Source of the DNA: JBFMGD01 sp040751775
Lineage (GTDB): Bacteria; Bacillota; Dethiobacteria; DTU022
Assembly: GCA_040751775.1 (NCBI GenBank)
Contig: JBFMGD010000019.1
Coordinates: 1 to 49,480, forward strand
Direction: 5' to 3'
DNA: 49,480 bases
Shown: positions 8,105 to 15,655 of the stretch, piece after piece
Numbering within the stretch: position 1 is the first letter of the stretch
Layout: each line of letters starts with the position of its first letter
The notes under the pieces: model-generated
Databases searched by the model: none
What the model was told of the DNA's origin: nothing
Seen by the model: the letters and a program-made list of their open reading frames with translations, nothing else
Translations under genes and position numbers: made by a program

Positions 8105-9373
8105 TTATCTCCGGGCCAGTAGCGCGGCGGTAAGCCGGGAGAGATCGAGTCGTGCCGTCTGCACCGCGCCCTCCCGGATCAGCGTCCGGTAAAGAGCGGT
8201 TCCCGCGCCGCCGGTAAAATCACGCTGCTCGATTGGCGGTTCGTTAATCAGAAAAACAGGCTGCCCTTGTTCCAAAGCGCTGCAAGCCGCCCGGACATTG
8301 ATCAAGTTGCCGGGTCCGACATAAAGGGGGGCGAGGATGACGGCTCCGGCCCCGGCAATAAAAGCGAGGTTTTCCTGATGGCGGGCTTCACTGATCGGGG
8401 AGAAAGGCGCTTCTTCCACCATATCGAGCCCAAACCGGCGGGCGGTGGCCCAGTCGCTGTCCCCGACGCTGAGTACTCCCGCGGATAGAGGAAGCCCTTT
8501 CATAAAGAGTTCGTTGATCAAAGGGGTGGCGCTGCCTCCCCCGCCGATGATATGCACATTCCGGAGGCGGCGCTTGTCTGGGGGCAGCGTCCCGGCGGAG
8601 ATCGGGATAATCTGGGGGTTGCCGCCCAGCGGATGGGGTTCGATCATCACTTCGGTGCGGTACACCTCCAGGATATTGTCCCTGGTCAGCACTTCATCCG
8701 GCCTGCCGCAGGCGTGTATTTTCCCCTGATGCAGCATAAACAATTTGGAACAGTAACGGGAGGCCAGGTTCAAATCATGCATCACCATAACCAGGGTAAC
8801 CCGTTCTCTGCTGTTCAAGCTCTGCAGTAGTTCCAGAAACTCCACCTGGTTACCGATATCTAAAAAAGAGGTCGGTTCGTCCAGGAGCAGGCAATCCGTT
8901 TCCTGCGCCAGGGCCCGGGCCAGGATTACGCGCTGCCGTTCACCGCCGCTTAAACTGAAGATTTCTCTCTGCCGGAGATGGTAACAACCGGTCAGATGCA
9001 TTGACCGCTCCACCGCCCGGCGATCCGCTTCCCGCGGTGCACTGAAGCGCCCCAGGTATGGATAGCGGCCCATGGCTACCACATCTTCAACCAGAAAATT
9101 AAAACCGGAGCCGCGCTCCTGGCCGACCAGGGCCAACTGTGCAGCCAAATCGCGTCTGGTCCAGCGTTTCAGTTCTTTACCGTTTATGATCACCTGCCCG
9201 CCGGTAGGGGCCAGTAAGGCGGCAATATTCTTTAACAAGGTGGACTTACCGCTGCCATTGGGGCCGATAATACCGGTAAATTCACCTTCCCCGATGGAGA
9301 AGCTGACTCCCTGCAACACCGCCGCCGTGCCGTACTGGAAAGAGAGGTTTTTTACTGTGATTTTGATGGACAT
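8105..9373 (-). CDS. btuD: Cobalamin-type ABC transporter ATPase with extra C-terminal domain
   Basis: A 422-residue protein. Residues 1-260 are a FepC/BtuD ATPase: Walker A GPNGSGKST (37-45), signature LSGGE, Walker B LLLDEPTS and the switch histidine in MVMHDLNLA. Residues ~268-422 are an added domain that starts like a Rossmann fold (VHIIGGGGSATPLI) and that I cannot name. Plain BtuD proteins have ~250-270 residues. I chose the ATG at 9373, preceded by AAAGGTG; a TTG at 9391 would add six residues. Together with the permease and binding protein upstream, and the riboswitch, it makes a B12 (or corrinoid) importer. Confidence 0.9.
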   Translation of the reverse strand: MSIKITVKNLSFQYGTAAVLQGVSFSIGEGEFTGIIGPNGSGKSTLLKNIAALLAPTGGQVIINGKELKRWTRRDLAAQLALVGQERGSGFNFLVEDVVAMGRYPYLGRFSAPREADRRAVERSMHLTGCYHLRQREIFSLSGGERQRVILARALAQETDCLLLDEPTSFLDIGNQVEFLELLQSLNSRERVTLVMVMHDLNLASRYCSKLFMLHQGKIHACGRPDEVLTRDNILEVYRTEVMIEPHPLGGNPQIIPISAGTLPPDKRRLRNVHIIGGGGSATPLINELFMKGLPLSAGVLSVGDSDWATARRFGLDMVEEAPFSPISEARHQENLAFIAGAGAVILAPLYVGPGNLINVRAACSALEQGQPVFLINEPPIEQRDFTGGAGTALYRTLIREGAVQTARLDLSRLTAALLARR

Positions 9374-9390
9374 GGCAACACCTTTGGTCA

Positions 9391-9410
9391 AGAATTCAGA
9401 ATTCAGAATA
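9391..9410. repeat. Copy of a degenerate ATTCAGAAT-type intergenic repeat
   Basis: AGAATTCAGAATTCAGAATA lies in the 116-bp gap between the permease stop and the ATPase start. Related stretches occur at 13151-13182, 25954-25993, 27667-27695 and 40809-40839, all between genes. Confidence 0.4.
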
Positions 9411-9489
9411 GATCGAGCTTATGATTGCAGCCATCCCAAGCTCTAGGCGCGGCATGCCGTACCCCTTGGTTTGCCGGATTAGATGTTAA

Positions 9490-10512
9490 TTAGAACCGGT
9501 ACTTTTCCCGGTGGCGCCGCAGCAGGTACATAAAGAACGGGGCCCCCAAAAAAGCGGTGATAATGCCGACGGGTATCTCCACAGGGCTAATGATAGTCCG
9601 GGCGAAGGTGTCGGCGGCAACCAGAAAAATCCCCCCGCCGAGCAGGGAAGCCGGAAACAGCAGGCGGTGATCCGGGCCGATCAGAATGCGCATGGCATGG
9701 GGGATGATTAAACCGACAAACCCGATCATGCCGCTCACGGATACTGCCCCGGCGGTAATTAAGGAAGCAGCGATGAGAACCGTTTTTTTTACCCGTTCCA
9801 CTTCAACGCCCAGGCTCAAAGCTTCTTCCTCTCCTAAAAGGATCAGGTTCAAATCACGAGCCAGGAAAATCAGCAGCGCCAGCCCCACGATCAAGTATGG
9901 CAAGATTAAAGCTACATAGGGCCAACCCTTTTGGCCAAGCCCTCCGACCAGCCAGAAAAAAATGCTGCGCATCTGCTCTCCGGCAAAGATCATGCTCATC
10001 GAAATCATGGCGGAAAAAAATGAACTGATTACCACCCCGGCCAGTAGAACCGTCACCACCGGTAGGCGCCCGCCAACACGTCCTAACTGGTAAACAATAA
10101 TCAGGGCTATCAAAGCGCCAAAAAAAGCAAAAAGAGGAATGAGCAGGGTTGTGGAGAGGCCTATTCCCGGTAATAATAGAATCGCCGCTGTCGCTCCCAG
10201 GGCGGCGCCGCTAGAAACCCCGATTGTATACGGATCTGCCAGGGGGTTCTGTAATAATCCCTGGAAAGCCGCTCCGGCCGCAGCCAGAGCGGCTCCGATC
10301 AAGAACCCCAAGAGAACGCGGGGAAAACGGACCTGCCAGATGATTGTGTGCTCGGCATTCCCGGCGGCGGAGCTTCCCCTGAGCAGATCGGCAAAAACCC
10401 GCACAACCGCCGCCGGACGGATCTGTACCGCTCCGGTCCCGGTAGCCCATACCATAATAAACAGCATCAAGAGAGCCAGCACCACAAAAAATAGAAACCG
10501 CTTCCCCCGCAT
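9490..10512 (-). CDS. btuC: FecCD/BtuC-type ABC transporter permease
   Basis: A 340-residue polytopic permease with about ten hydrophobic helices, typical of the FecCD/BtuC family. Signatures include RFPRVLLGFLIGAALAAAG near the N-terminus, GLLQNPLADPYTIGVSSGAA, and the coupling segment GMIGFVGLIIPHAMR that contacts the ATPase. It starts 15 bp after the btuF stop and is in the same riboswitch-controlled unit. The substrate (cobalamin or another corrinoid) is inferred from the riboswitch, since this permease family also carries iron-siderophores and haem. Confidence 0.94.
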   Translation of the reverse strand: MRGKRFLFFVVLALLMLFIMVWATGTGAVQIRPAAVVRVFADLLRGSSAAGNAEHTIIWQVRFPRVLLGFLIGAALAAAGAAFQGLLQNPLADPYTIGVSSGAALGATAAILLLPGIGLSTTLLIPLFAFFGALIALIIVYQLGRVGGRLPVVTVLLAGVVISSFFSAMISMSMIFAGEQMRSIFFWLVGGLGQKGWPYVALILPYLIVGLALLIFLARDLNLILLGEEEALSLGVEVERVKKTVLIAASLITAGAVSVSGMIGFVGLIIPHAMRILIGPDHRLLFPASLLGGGIFLVAADTFARTIISPVEIPVGIITAFLGAPFFMYLLRRHREKYRF

Positions 10513-10527
10513 TAAAAACCGTCCTCT

Positions 10528-11412
10528 CTATAACTCGGGCTGAATCAGGGATAGAAGCAACCGCAGGCCTTCCACCAGCCGGGGTGTGGGGCGGTTGATC
10601 AAATCGCCGTTCAAATCATATACGGTCTCCGCCTGAACAGCCGGCAGATCCTGCCACGATCCCTTCTCCGCAATAATCCGTTCCCGGTATGGGAATCCGC
10701 AAAGGATAATATCGGGTTTGCTGTCGATGATCGCCTCTTCACTAACCGCGCTGTATCCGGAGGCGTCGACGGCATTCAAACCGCCCGCGACGCTGATCAG
10801 TTCATCTTCCAGGGTGCCCGGACCGGCCACGAAGAGATAATCCAGGTCGAGGAGCATGAGAACTCGCGGTCTCTCTTCATCCGCCAGGGCGGCGGTTGCC
10901 GCGCGCACTTCTTCAAAAGCCGCTTCCATGCCGGTAACCAGCTCCGCCGCCCTTTCGGACGTGCCGGTTATTTCACCCAGCCGGACGATACTGGCCAGTG
11001 TTTCCTCAATATTTTGGGGATAGATTACTTCGGTAGCAATGCCAAGATCATTTAATCGTTGAACCACGGCCTGAGCGGCATCGGTGGAATAACCGAACAC
11101 AACCAGTGTTGGCTGAAGGCTGATAATTAGCTCTTCGTTAACGCTAAACGCGTCGCCAACCCTTTGAATTCGTCCCGCGGCAACCGCTTCTTCCATCTCC
11201 GGCGGGTAGTTGCACAAGTCGGTTACCCCGACCACTGAGTCCCCCAGGCCCAGGGCATACAGAATTTCGGTATTGCTGGGCATCAGGGAAATAATTCTCT
11301 GTTCTATTTCCGGCTCATCGTCAACACCGTTATCCACCGCCGGCGCACCGCATCCAACGATAAACAGCAGTGCTAAGAGCAGTGTTAAAAAGGCTGTAGT
11401 TGTTTTTTTCAT
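10528..11412 (-). CDS. btuF: Cobalamin-type ABC transporter substrate-binding lipoprotein
   Basis: A ~294-residue binding protein. The lipoprotein signal peptide ends in FIVGCG, with the modified Cys near residue 21, so it should be tethered outside the membrane. The fold signature is SLMPSNTEILYALGLGDSVVGVT, shortened here to its core PSNTEILYALG, with the second lobe starting after residue 160; Glu-rich patches for the permease are visible. The ATG at 11412 lies 7 nt after GGAGGT; an ATG at 11427 would place the ribosome site inside the gene. It follows the riboswitch and terminator at 11600-11844, which ties the operon to B12. Confidence 0.93.
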   Translation of the reverse strand: MKKTTTAFLTLLLALLFIVGCGAPAVDNGVDDEPEIEQRIISLMPSNTEILYALGLGDSVVGVTDLCNYPPEMEEAVAAGRIQRVGDAFSVNEELIISLQPTLVVFGYSTDAAQAVVQRLNDLGIATEVIYPQNIEETLASIVRLGEITGTSERAAELVTGMEAAFEEVRAATAALADEERPRVLMLLDLDYLFVAGPGTLEDELISVAGGLNAVDASGYSAVSEEAIIDSKPDIILCGFPYRERIIAEKGSWQDLPAVQAETVYDLNGDLINRPTPRLVEGLRLLLSLIQPEL

Positions 11413-11427
11413 GTCATGCACCTCCAA

Positions 11428-11599
11428 ATGGGGTATTAAATTGCTACAGGGACGCCCGAACTGTCCCCTTGGTTCCGCTCAGTAGATAACCATGCCGCCA
11501 TTACGGCACCAGCAGGGGGATGAAAATGCCCCCTCGCCTGCCCCTCTCCTCCCAGGAAAGGAGAGAATTTACAGAGTAGTAACCTTTCAAGATCTCTGC
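11428..11599 (-). promoter_or_regulatory. Long 5' leader between riboswitch terminator and btuF
   Basis: About 170 nt lie between the terminator and btuF. They hold small inverted repeats (GGGAC/GTCCC at 11449-11467; CCCCCT/AGGGGG near 11515-11535; TCTCCT/AGGAGAG near 11545-11566). No reading frame with a ribosome site is convincing here. The rest is unexplained. Confidence 0.35.
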
Positions 11600-11633
11600 A
11601 AAAAAATAAGCCCGGCCTAAGGAGACCGAGCTT
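11600..11633 (-). terminator. Intrinsic terminator of the cobalamin riboswitch
   Basis: On the minus strand AAGCTCGG pairs with CCGGGCTT (one G-U pair) around a short loop, and the stem is followed by ATTTTTTT. It lies ~55 nt after the riboswitch core and before btuF, so it is the likely expression platform: B12 binding should favour early termination. Confidence 0.82.
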
Positions 11634-11687
11634 GGTATGCATCCAAAAAATCGCACCCCCCTTTTTCCACGAAGGCCTAGTACGCTT

Positions 11688-11844
11688 TCACAGGCAGGTT
11701 TCCTGGCTTCCGTTCATCCCCTGACGCCTCCTTCCCCCGCATGTGATGCGAAGTGGCTTAAATGCGTCAAGATTCCGGTTACAGTGGCGGGACCGCGCAG
11801 GCTTTACACCTGCTTCCCTTTTAACCCCGATTGGGCACCTGTAA
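11688..11844 (-). ncRNA. Cobalamin (AdoCbl-class) riboswitch
   Basis: Reading the minus strand gives the class hallmarks in order: ACAGGTGCCC at the P1 strand, GGGAAGCAGGTGTAAA, GCGGTCCCGCCACTGTAA, a variable arm, then the B12 box AGCCAGGAAACCTGCCTGT at about 11690-11709 that closes P1. It sits between the promoter (11866-11894) and the btuF-btuC-btuD genes and is followed by an intrinsic terminator, so it should lower importer expression when cobalamin is plentiful. The 5' and 3' ends are approximate. Confidence 0.95.
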
Positions 11845-11865
11845 AAAATTATTCAGTTCTTGTTA

Positions 11866-11894
11866 ATCATACCTTACCAGAGCGGTTGGAGCAA
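11866..11894 (-). promoter_or_regulatory. Sigma-A-type promoter of the btu operon
   Basis: Minus-strand -35 TTGCTC (11889-11894) and -10 TATGAT (11866-11871) are 17 bp apart. The start of transcription would be near 11859, about 15 nt before the riboswitch P1 stem. It begins right after the rluB stop. Confidence 0.7.
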
Positions 11895-11901
11895 GCATTT
11901 T

Positions 11902-12630
11902 TTATAAACCATATTTCAGCCCGACCAGACGGTAGAGCCGCTTCACTTCATCACGCTTCAGGTGCCGGTATTCGCCGCTCTGCAGTCTCAGGGCAGTGAG
12001 GAAAGCATAGCGGACGCGGCGCAGCTTGAGCACGTCGTGGCCGACAGCGCTGCACATCAATTTAACCTGCCTTTTTTTACCTTCTGTAAGGGTAATTTCC
12101 AACAAAGAGCGCTGCACCCCTGCTTTTCTGACCAGCTTTACTTTGGCGGGGAGCGTCTTCTCTCCATTAATGCTTACCCCGCCGGCCAGTTGAGCCAGTG
12201 CCGCGGCAGCCGGCGTACCTTTGACCCAGGCCCGGTATGTTTTCTCCACCTCGTAGCGCGGGTGAGCCAGCCGAAAGGCCAGTTCGCCGTCATTGGTCAA
12301 GAGCAGGAGGCCGGTAGTATCGGCGTCCAGGCGTCCGACCGGATAGACCCGTTCGGGAATTTCCCGGACTAGGTCCAATACCGTGGGGCGATCGTGCGTA
12401 TCCGAGACGGTAGACAGATAACCGGGCGGCTTGTCCAAAAGCAGGTAATAATAACGCGACGGTTTTTTTACCGGGGATCCGTCCACCCGGATATCATCAG
12501 ATCCGGTGACCAGCGTTTGCGGCAGGATGGTTACCGTACCGTTAACCCATACCCTTCCCTCCTGGATGATCTGTTCCGCTTTTCTGCGCGATGCCACGCC
12601 CGCACCGGCGAGATACTTAGCCAGGCGCAC
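11902..12630 (-). CDS. rluB: Ribosomal large-subunit pseudouridine synthase, RluB/RsuA family
   Basis: A 242-residue pseudouridine synthase. An S4 RNA-binding domain covers residues 1-60 (RLAKYLAGAGVASRRKAEQ); the catalytic domain follows with the Asp motif PVGRLDADTTGLLLLTNDG and the KTYRAWVKG and EGKKRQVKLM segments. It is predicted to modify 23S rRNA in the cytoplasm; RluB versus RsuA or RluE specificity is not certain. The start is GTG at 12630, after AAGGG with a 6-nt gap. In Clostridia rluB often follows spmA-spmB; here the oxidoreductase and small amidase-like genes lie between. Confidence 0.93.
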   Translation of the reverse strand: MRLAKYLAGAGVASRRKAEQIIQEGRVWVNGTVTILPQTLVTGSDDIRVDGSPVKKPSRYYYLLLDKPPGYLSTVSDTHDRPTVLDLVREIPERVYPVGRLDADTTGLLLLTNDGELAFRLAHPRYEVEKTYRAWVKGTPAAAALAQLAGGVSINGEKTLPAKVKLVRKAGVQRSLLEITLTEGKKRQVKLMCSAVGHDVLKLRRVRYAFLTALRLQSGEYRHLKRDEVKRLYRLVGLKYGL

Positions 12631-12689
12631 CCATAACCCTTCTTTCGTCTAAAATGCTGTGTTCAATCAACCTTGAGAGTTAAACCAGC

Positions 12690-13064
12690 TCAAGCTAGCA
12701 TATTCCACAAACACCATTCCAATTCCTCCCGGGGGAACCGGTGCCCGGGACAAAAGTGGTGGTGGTAGAGCGGCTGCCCGAAAAGCTCCTCACTCGTATC
12801 TAAAAATCGGCGCAGCAGTTCTGTCAGGGAATAAAACTGGCGGCGATCCATACTGTTGATCCGGCTGACGCTGTTGAAATAGCCGACCAAAATAATATTG
12901 ATTGTCCGGCCGGCGGCGCCGGCCGGTTTGGACAAACGTTCCGGCAGCTTCAAGATTAACCCGTCGGCATGAACCAGGTAGCCGCCGTGGGACGTACAGC
13001 GGCAGCCGGTTTCGGAGGGAACTTCCCCGCAGCAAGAATGATGAATTATAATTCGGGAGGTCAT
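12690..13064 (-). CDS. Small divergent N-acetylmuramoyl-L-alanine amidase/PGRP-like protein
   Basis: A 124-residue protein. RIIIHHSCCGE at the N-terminus, HGGYLVHADG, the TINIILVGYFN strand, QFYSLTELLRRFLD and the C-terminal HHHFCPGHRFP resemble the order of motifs in amidase_2/PGRP peptidoglycan amidases: a first His, the NxxSIGIxLVGNF-like strand, and a final His-Cys pair. The last ligands are only two to four residues apart, against about eight in classical members, so activity is uncertain. There is no signal peptide, so it may act inside the cell or on spore wall precursors. AGGAGAG lies 5 nt before the ATG. A 101-codon frame on the same strand (12790-13095) is a shadow. Confidence 0.72.
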   Translation of the reverse strand: MTSRIIIHHSCCGEVPSETGCRCTSHGGYLVHADGLILKLPERLSKPAGAAGRTINIILVGYFNSVSRINSMDRRQFYSLTELLRRFLDTSEELFGQPLYHHHFCPGHRFPREELEWCLWNMLA

Positions 13065-13095
13065 AACCGCTCTCCTGGAGTGTCTTAGTTATCAC

Positions 13096-13199
13096 TAGTA
13101 CTATGCCCTTTAAGCTGAAAGGTTGCTTAAGAAAAATATTACTTCTCAGCTATTCAGAATTCGGAAGTCAGAGTTGAGAATCTTTTCAAGCTTGAACAG
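13096..13199. other. Gap with small inverted repeat and degenerate repeat
   Basis: The gap between the oxidoreductase and the amidase-like gene holds TTAAGC/GCTTAA arms (near 13110-13131) and the ATTCAGAATTC-type repeat at 13151-13182. No promoter is obvious. Confidence 0.35.
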
Positions 13200-14480
13200 T
13201 TAGGCAAAGATATTTAACATGCCCGCGTTATCCAGACGCTTTTTAATCAACGCGCGGTCAACAGTGTAGAGCTCGTGTTTGCAGAGGTATTCCCACAACG
13301 ACCCCCCCGAAAGATTGTAGAGTGTTTGGCGCCCCTCCGGGGAGCGCCCTTTCAGCCTGGTGTAGGCGATCAGTTCACCGGTTACCGTGCCGCGGGGGAG
13401 CGCCAACGGCTCCAGACCCCGGTTTAGCCGCCAGGCGTTGAAACCGGCCAGGGTTCCGGTAACCAGGGCCTCGGTATGCCCCAGAGCCAAGCCGGCTCTT
13501 TCGCCGGCTACGAGCAAGTTTTCCAGAGGGGGGACCATTAAACAGTTATCCCGGGTGATCATCCCGCTGAACCGGACGGAATTGCCCCGGCTGCCGCCCA
13601 GGGGATCCCGGTAGACCGCTCTTTCAAAACCTTTCAGGCAACGCAGGAGATGCAGCGGCATAAAAGGAATCATCATCTTAATTACTCCGGTATCCAGCAA
13701 TACCAGGTTATCTTTATACGCCGCCGCGCTGTACTGGCGGCAGGCCTTCAACCGCGCCGGGTGGGCCGGGTTATCCCCGCTTAATGCGGCGGGTAAAGGA
13801 TAGAGCAACACTCCTTTTCGCCTGATCTCTTCGATTAGCCGCGAGTCCAGAGACGATGTTTCCAGTTCACATGAACCGCTGAAGAATCCGGGTGAACCAT
13901 CTTCCCGGTAAATCGGTATTTCCTTCACACCAGCTTTTACAGCTATGCTGATCCGGGGCCCAAAAGTGGGACAGCGAAATACGCACATGGCGCATCCGTT
14001 GCCGTAGCGGCTGCAATTGCCAACCGGACCCGCGGTACCGCTGGCATCGATGAAGAAATCTCCTTCTACGAGCCGGTCTTCCTGAAAAAGCGAGACTGCC
14101 CGGATCCTTTGACCGTCCCTCTCTGTATCGACCACACGACTCTGAAAAAGAAATTTCACACCGTGCCGCTCCAATACGTGCTGCACAGGTGCTTCGATTC
14201 GGCCGACATCATATAATGTGGCATGGTTGTGACCGGGAAAACTAACCTCGATATGACGGGCATTGGCGTCAGTGATCTCAATTAGCTCTCCCGCACCCAA
14301 CATAATCAGCTCTTCGGCCGCGGTATAACGAGCGTTATTGCGCATAATGCCGCCAACCAGGCCGGAAGCCAGTAACCGATCGGTGCGCTCAATCAGCGTT
14401 ACCGACAGCCCTTTTTTTGCGGCAGCCAGCGCGGCGGCACAACCGGCCCAACCGCCGCCTACCACCACCAGGTGTCCCAT
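13200..14480 (-). CDS. FAD-dependent oxidoreductase with cysteine cluster
   Basis: A 426-residue flavoprotein. The Rossmann motif VVVGGGWAGCAAA is at residues 5-17, with the ribose Glu in LIERTDRL; the second FAD motif LLVAGERAGLALGHTEAL is near residue 335, as in MnmG/TrmFO-like and related oxidoreductases. Cys156, 163, 166 and 170 form CX6CX2CX3CP, which could bind an iron-sulfur cluster. It is not clearly TrmFO or MnmG: the tRNA-binding C-terminal domain is not apparent. It lies 25 bp after spmB, so a role in sporulation or redox sensing is possible. The substrate is unknown. Confidence 0.82.
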   Translation of the reverse strand: MGHLVVVGGGWAGCAAALAAAKKGLSVTLIERTDRLLASGLVGGIMRNNARYTAAEELIMLGAGELIEITDANARHIEVSFPGHNHATLYDVGRIEAPVQHVLERHGVKFLFQSRVVDTERDGQRIRAVSLFQEDRLVEGDFFIDASGTAGPVGNCSRYGNGCAMCVFRCPTFGPRISIAVKAGVKEIPIYREDGSPGFFSGSCELETSSLDSRLIEEIRRKGVLLYPLPAALSGDNPAHPARLKACRQYSAAAYKDNLVLLDTGVIKMMIPFMPLHLLRCLKGFERAVYRDPLGGSRGNSVRFSGMITRDNCLMVPPLENLLVAGERAGLALGHTEALVTGTLAGFNAWRLNRGLEPLALPRGTVTGELIAYTRLKGRSPEGRQTLYNLSGGSLWEYLCKHELYTVDRALIKKRLDNAGMLNIFA

Positions 14481-14505
14481 CAGGTTTGCGCCACCTTATG
14501 TTTTT

Positions 14506-15042
14506 CTAACCGAAAACCGCTTTGCAGACCACAATCGAGGCGATAAATCCGCCCAGATCGGCTAAAAGACCGGTGGTCAAGGCGTGCCGCGTTCGGTAGA
14601 TGCCGACCGCGCCGAAGTAAACCGTCAATATATAAAGCGTTGTATCAGTGCTGCCTTGCATGGTTGAAGCCATCCGCCCCAGGAGGGAGTCGGGGCCGCT
14701 GCGCTGCAAAATGTCGGTAGTAAGTGCCAGCGCCGCGCTCCCTGAGATCGGGCGCATGATCGCTAAAGGGATAATTTCAGCCGGAATGTTCAACTGCATC
14801 AAAACCGGAGTAATCAGTTTGATTGCCAAATCCATTACTCCCGAATCGCGAAAAAGCCCGATCGCCACCAGCATCCCTACCAGAAAAGGGATTAACCGGA
14901 CCGACATATTAAATCCATCTTTGGCCCCTTCGACGAAGACATCGAATACGTTGACCCGGCGGATTAGCGCCGTTACCAAAACCAGGGCAATAAAAACCGG
15001 TATAACCCACAGCGACAGAAAGTTAATCAAGTTAACGATCAT
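14506..15042 (-). CDS. spmB: Spore maturation protein B
   Basis: A 178-residue membrane protein with a nucleoside-recognition/gate domain (FVEGAKDGFNMSVRLIPFLVGM, cut to core GFNMSVRLIPF) and the MRPISGSAALAL and GSTDTTLYILTVYFG motifs. In Bacillus, SpmA and SpmB help dehydrate the spore core. The frame is open 63 codons further upstream, but the correct start is the ATG at 15042 in the ATGA overlap with spmA. Confidence 0.94.
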   Translation of the reverse strand: MIVNLINFLSLWVIPVFIALVLVTALIRRVNVFDVFVEGAKDGFNMSVRLIPFLVGMLVAIGLFRDSGVMDLAIKLITPVLMQLNIPAEIIPLAIMRPISGSAALALTTDILQRSGPDSLLGRMASTMQGSTDTTLYILTVYFGAVGIYRTRHALTTGLLADLGGFIASIVVCKAVFG

Positions 15043-15626
15043 CTCAGTGGCGCTTTCCGGCGCCTGAGCAGTCGATCCACGATCACAGCCACAAGCGAGG
15101 AGCAGCAGGTGGCTATAATGGTGGTGCCGACAATTTCTGTGGGATTCAAGGACCCGGCGGCGGAGCGCAGGGCGATTACCGTCGTCGGCAGCAGGGTCAG
15201 GCTGGAAGTGTTCAGCGCCAGGAAGGTGCACATTTCATCGGAGGCGGTGTGATACAGTGAGTTGAGCTTTTGCAGCTCTTCCATGGCTTTAATCCCAAAC
15301 GGGGTCGCCGCGTTGCCTAAACCGAGCAGGTTGGCGCTCATATTCATTAGAATCGCGTTCATGGCCGGATGATCCCGCGGTACCGCGGGAAATAGGAAAT
15401 AAGCAAGCGGCCTTAAAACTTTTTTAATAATTTTAATAATTCCGGACGCCTCAATTAATTTCATAATACCGAGCCAGAAAGTCATGATACTGATTAAACC
15501 GAAAGCTAACTTAACCGCTTGCTCGGCTGAAGAAAAAATACTGGGTGTGATCGTGTCAATTTTCCCCGTCAACGCCGCGGTCAGAATGGCTAAACAGATC
15601 ATCGCGGCCCATAGGTAACTGATCAT
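15039..15626 (-). CDS. spmA: Spore maturation protein A
   Basis: A 195-residue membrane protein, partner of SpmB. Family segments include FWLGIMKLIEASGI, NMSANLLGLGNAATPFGIKAM (cut here to NMSANLLGLGNAATP) and LNTSSLTLLPTTVIALR. Four or more hydrophobic helices. It starts 29 bp after dacB and its stop overlaps the spmB start by 4 nt, as in the dacB-spmA-spmB operon of Bacillus. Confidence 0.95.
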   Translation of the reverse strand: MISYLWAAMICLAILTAALTGKIDTITPSIFSSAEQAVKLAFGLISIMTFWLGIMKLIEASGIIKIIKKVLRPLAYFLFPAVPRDHPAMNAILMNMSANLLGLGNAATPFGIKAMEELQKLNSLYHTASDEMCTFLALNTSSLTLLPTTVIALRSAAGSLNPTEIVGTTIIATCCSSLVAVIVDRLLRRRKAPLR

Positions 15627-15655
15627 AGCACTCCCTCCTCTCTATCCGGCCGCTT

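Noticed and set aside
11637..11999. A 120-codon plus-strand frame across the riboswitch
   Set aside because: It runs antisense through a conserved riboswitch and has no homology signals.
11949..12372. Plus-strand frames over rluB as separate genes
   Set aside because: They are shadows of rluB; rluB has an S4 domain and full catalytic motifs on the other strand.
12790..13095. A 101-codon minus-strand frame overlapping the amidase-like gene
   Set aside because: It is Arg-rich, lacks motifs and overlaps almost fully a frame with amidase motifs and a good ribosome site.
14506..15231. A 241-codon frame for SpmB with a 63-residue N-terminal extension
   Set aside because: The extension overlaps spmA in another frame, is Arg/His-rich, and has no ribosome site. 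The ATG at 15042 in the ATGA overlap is right.
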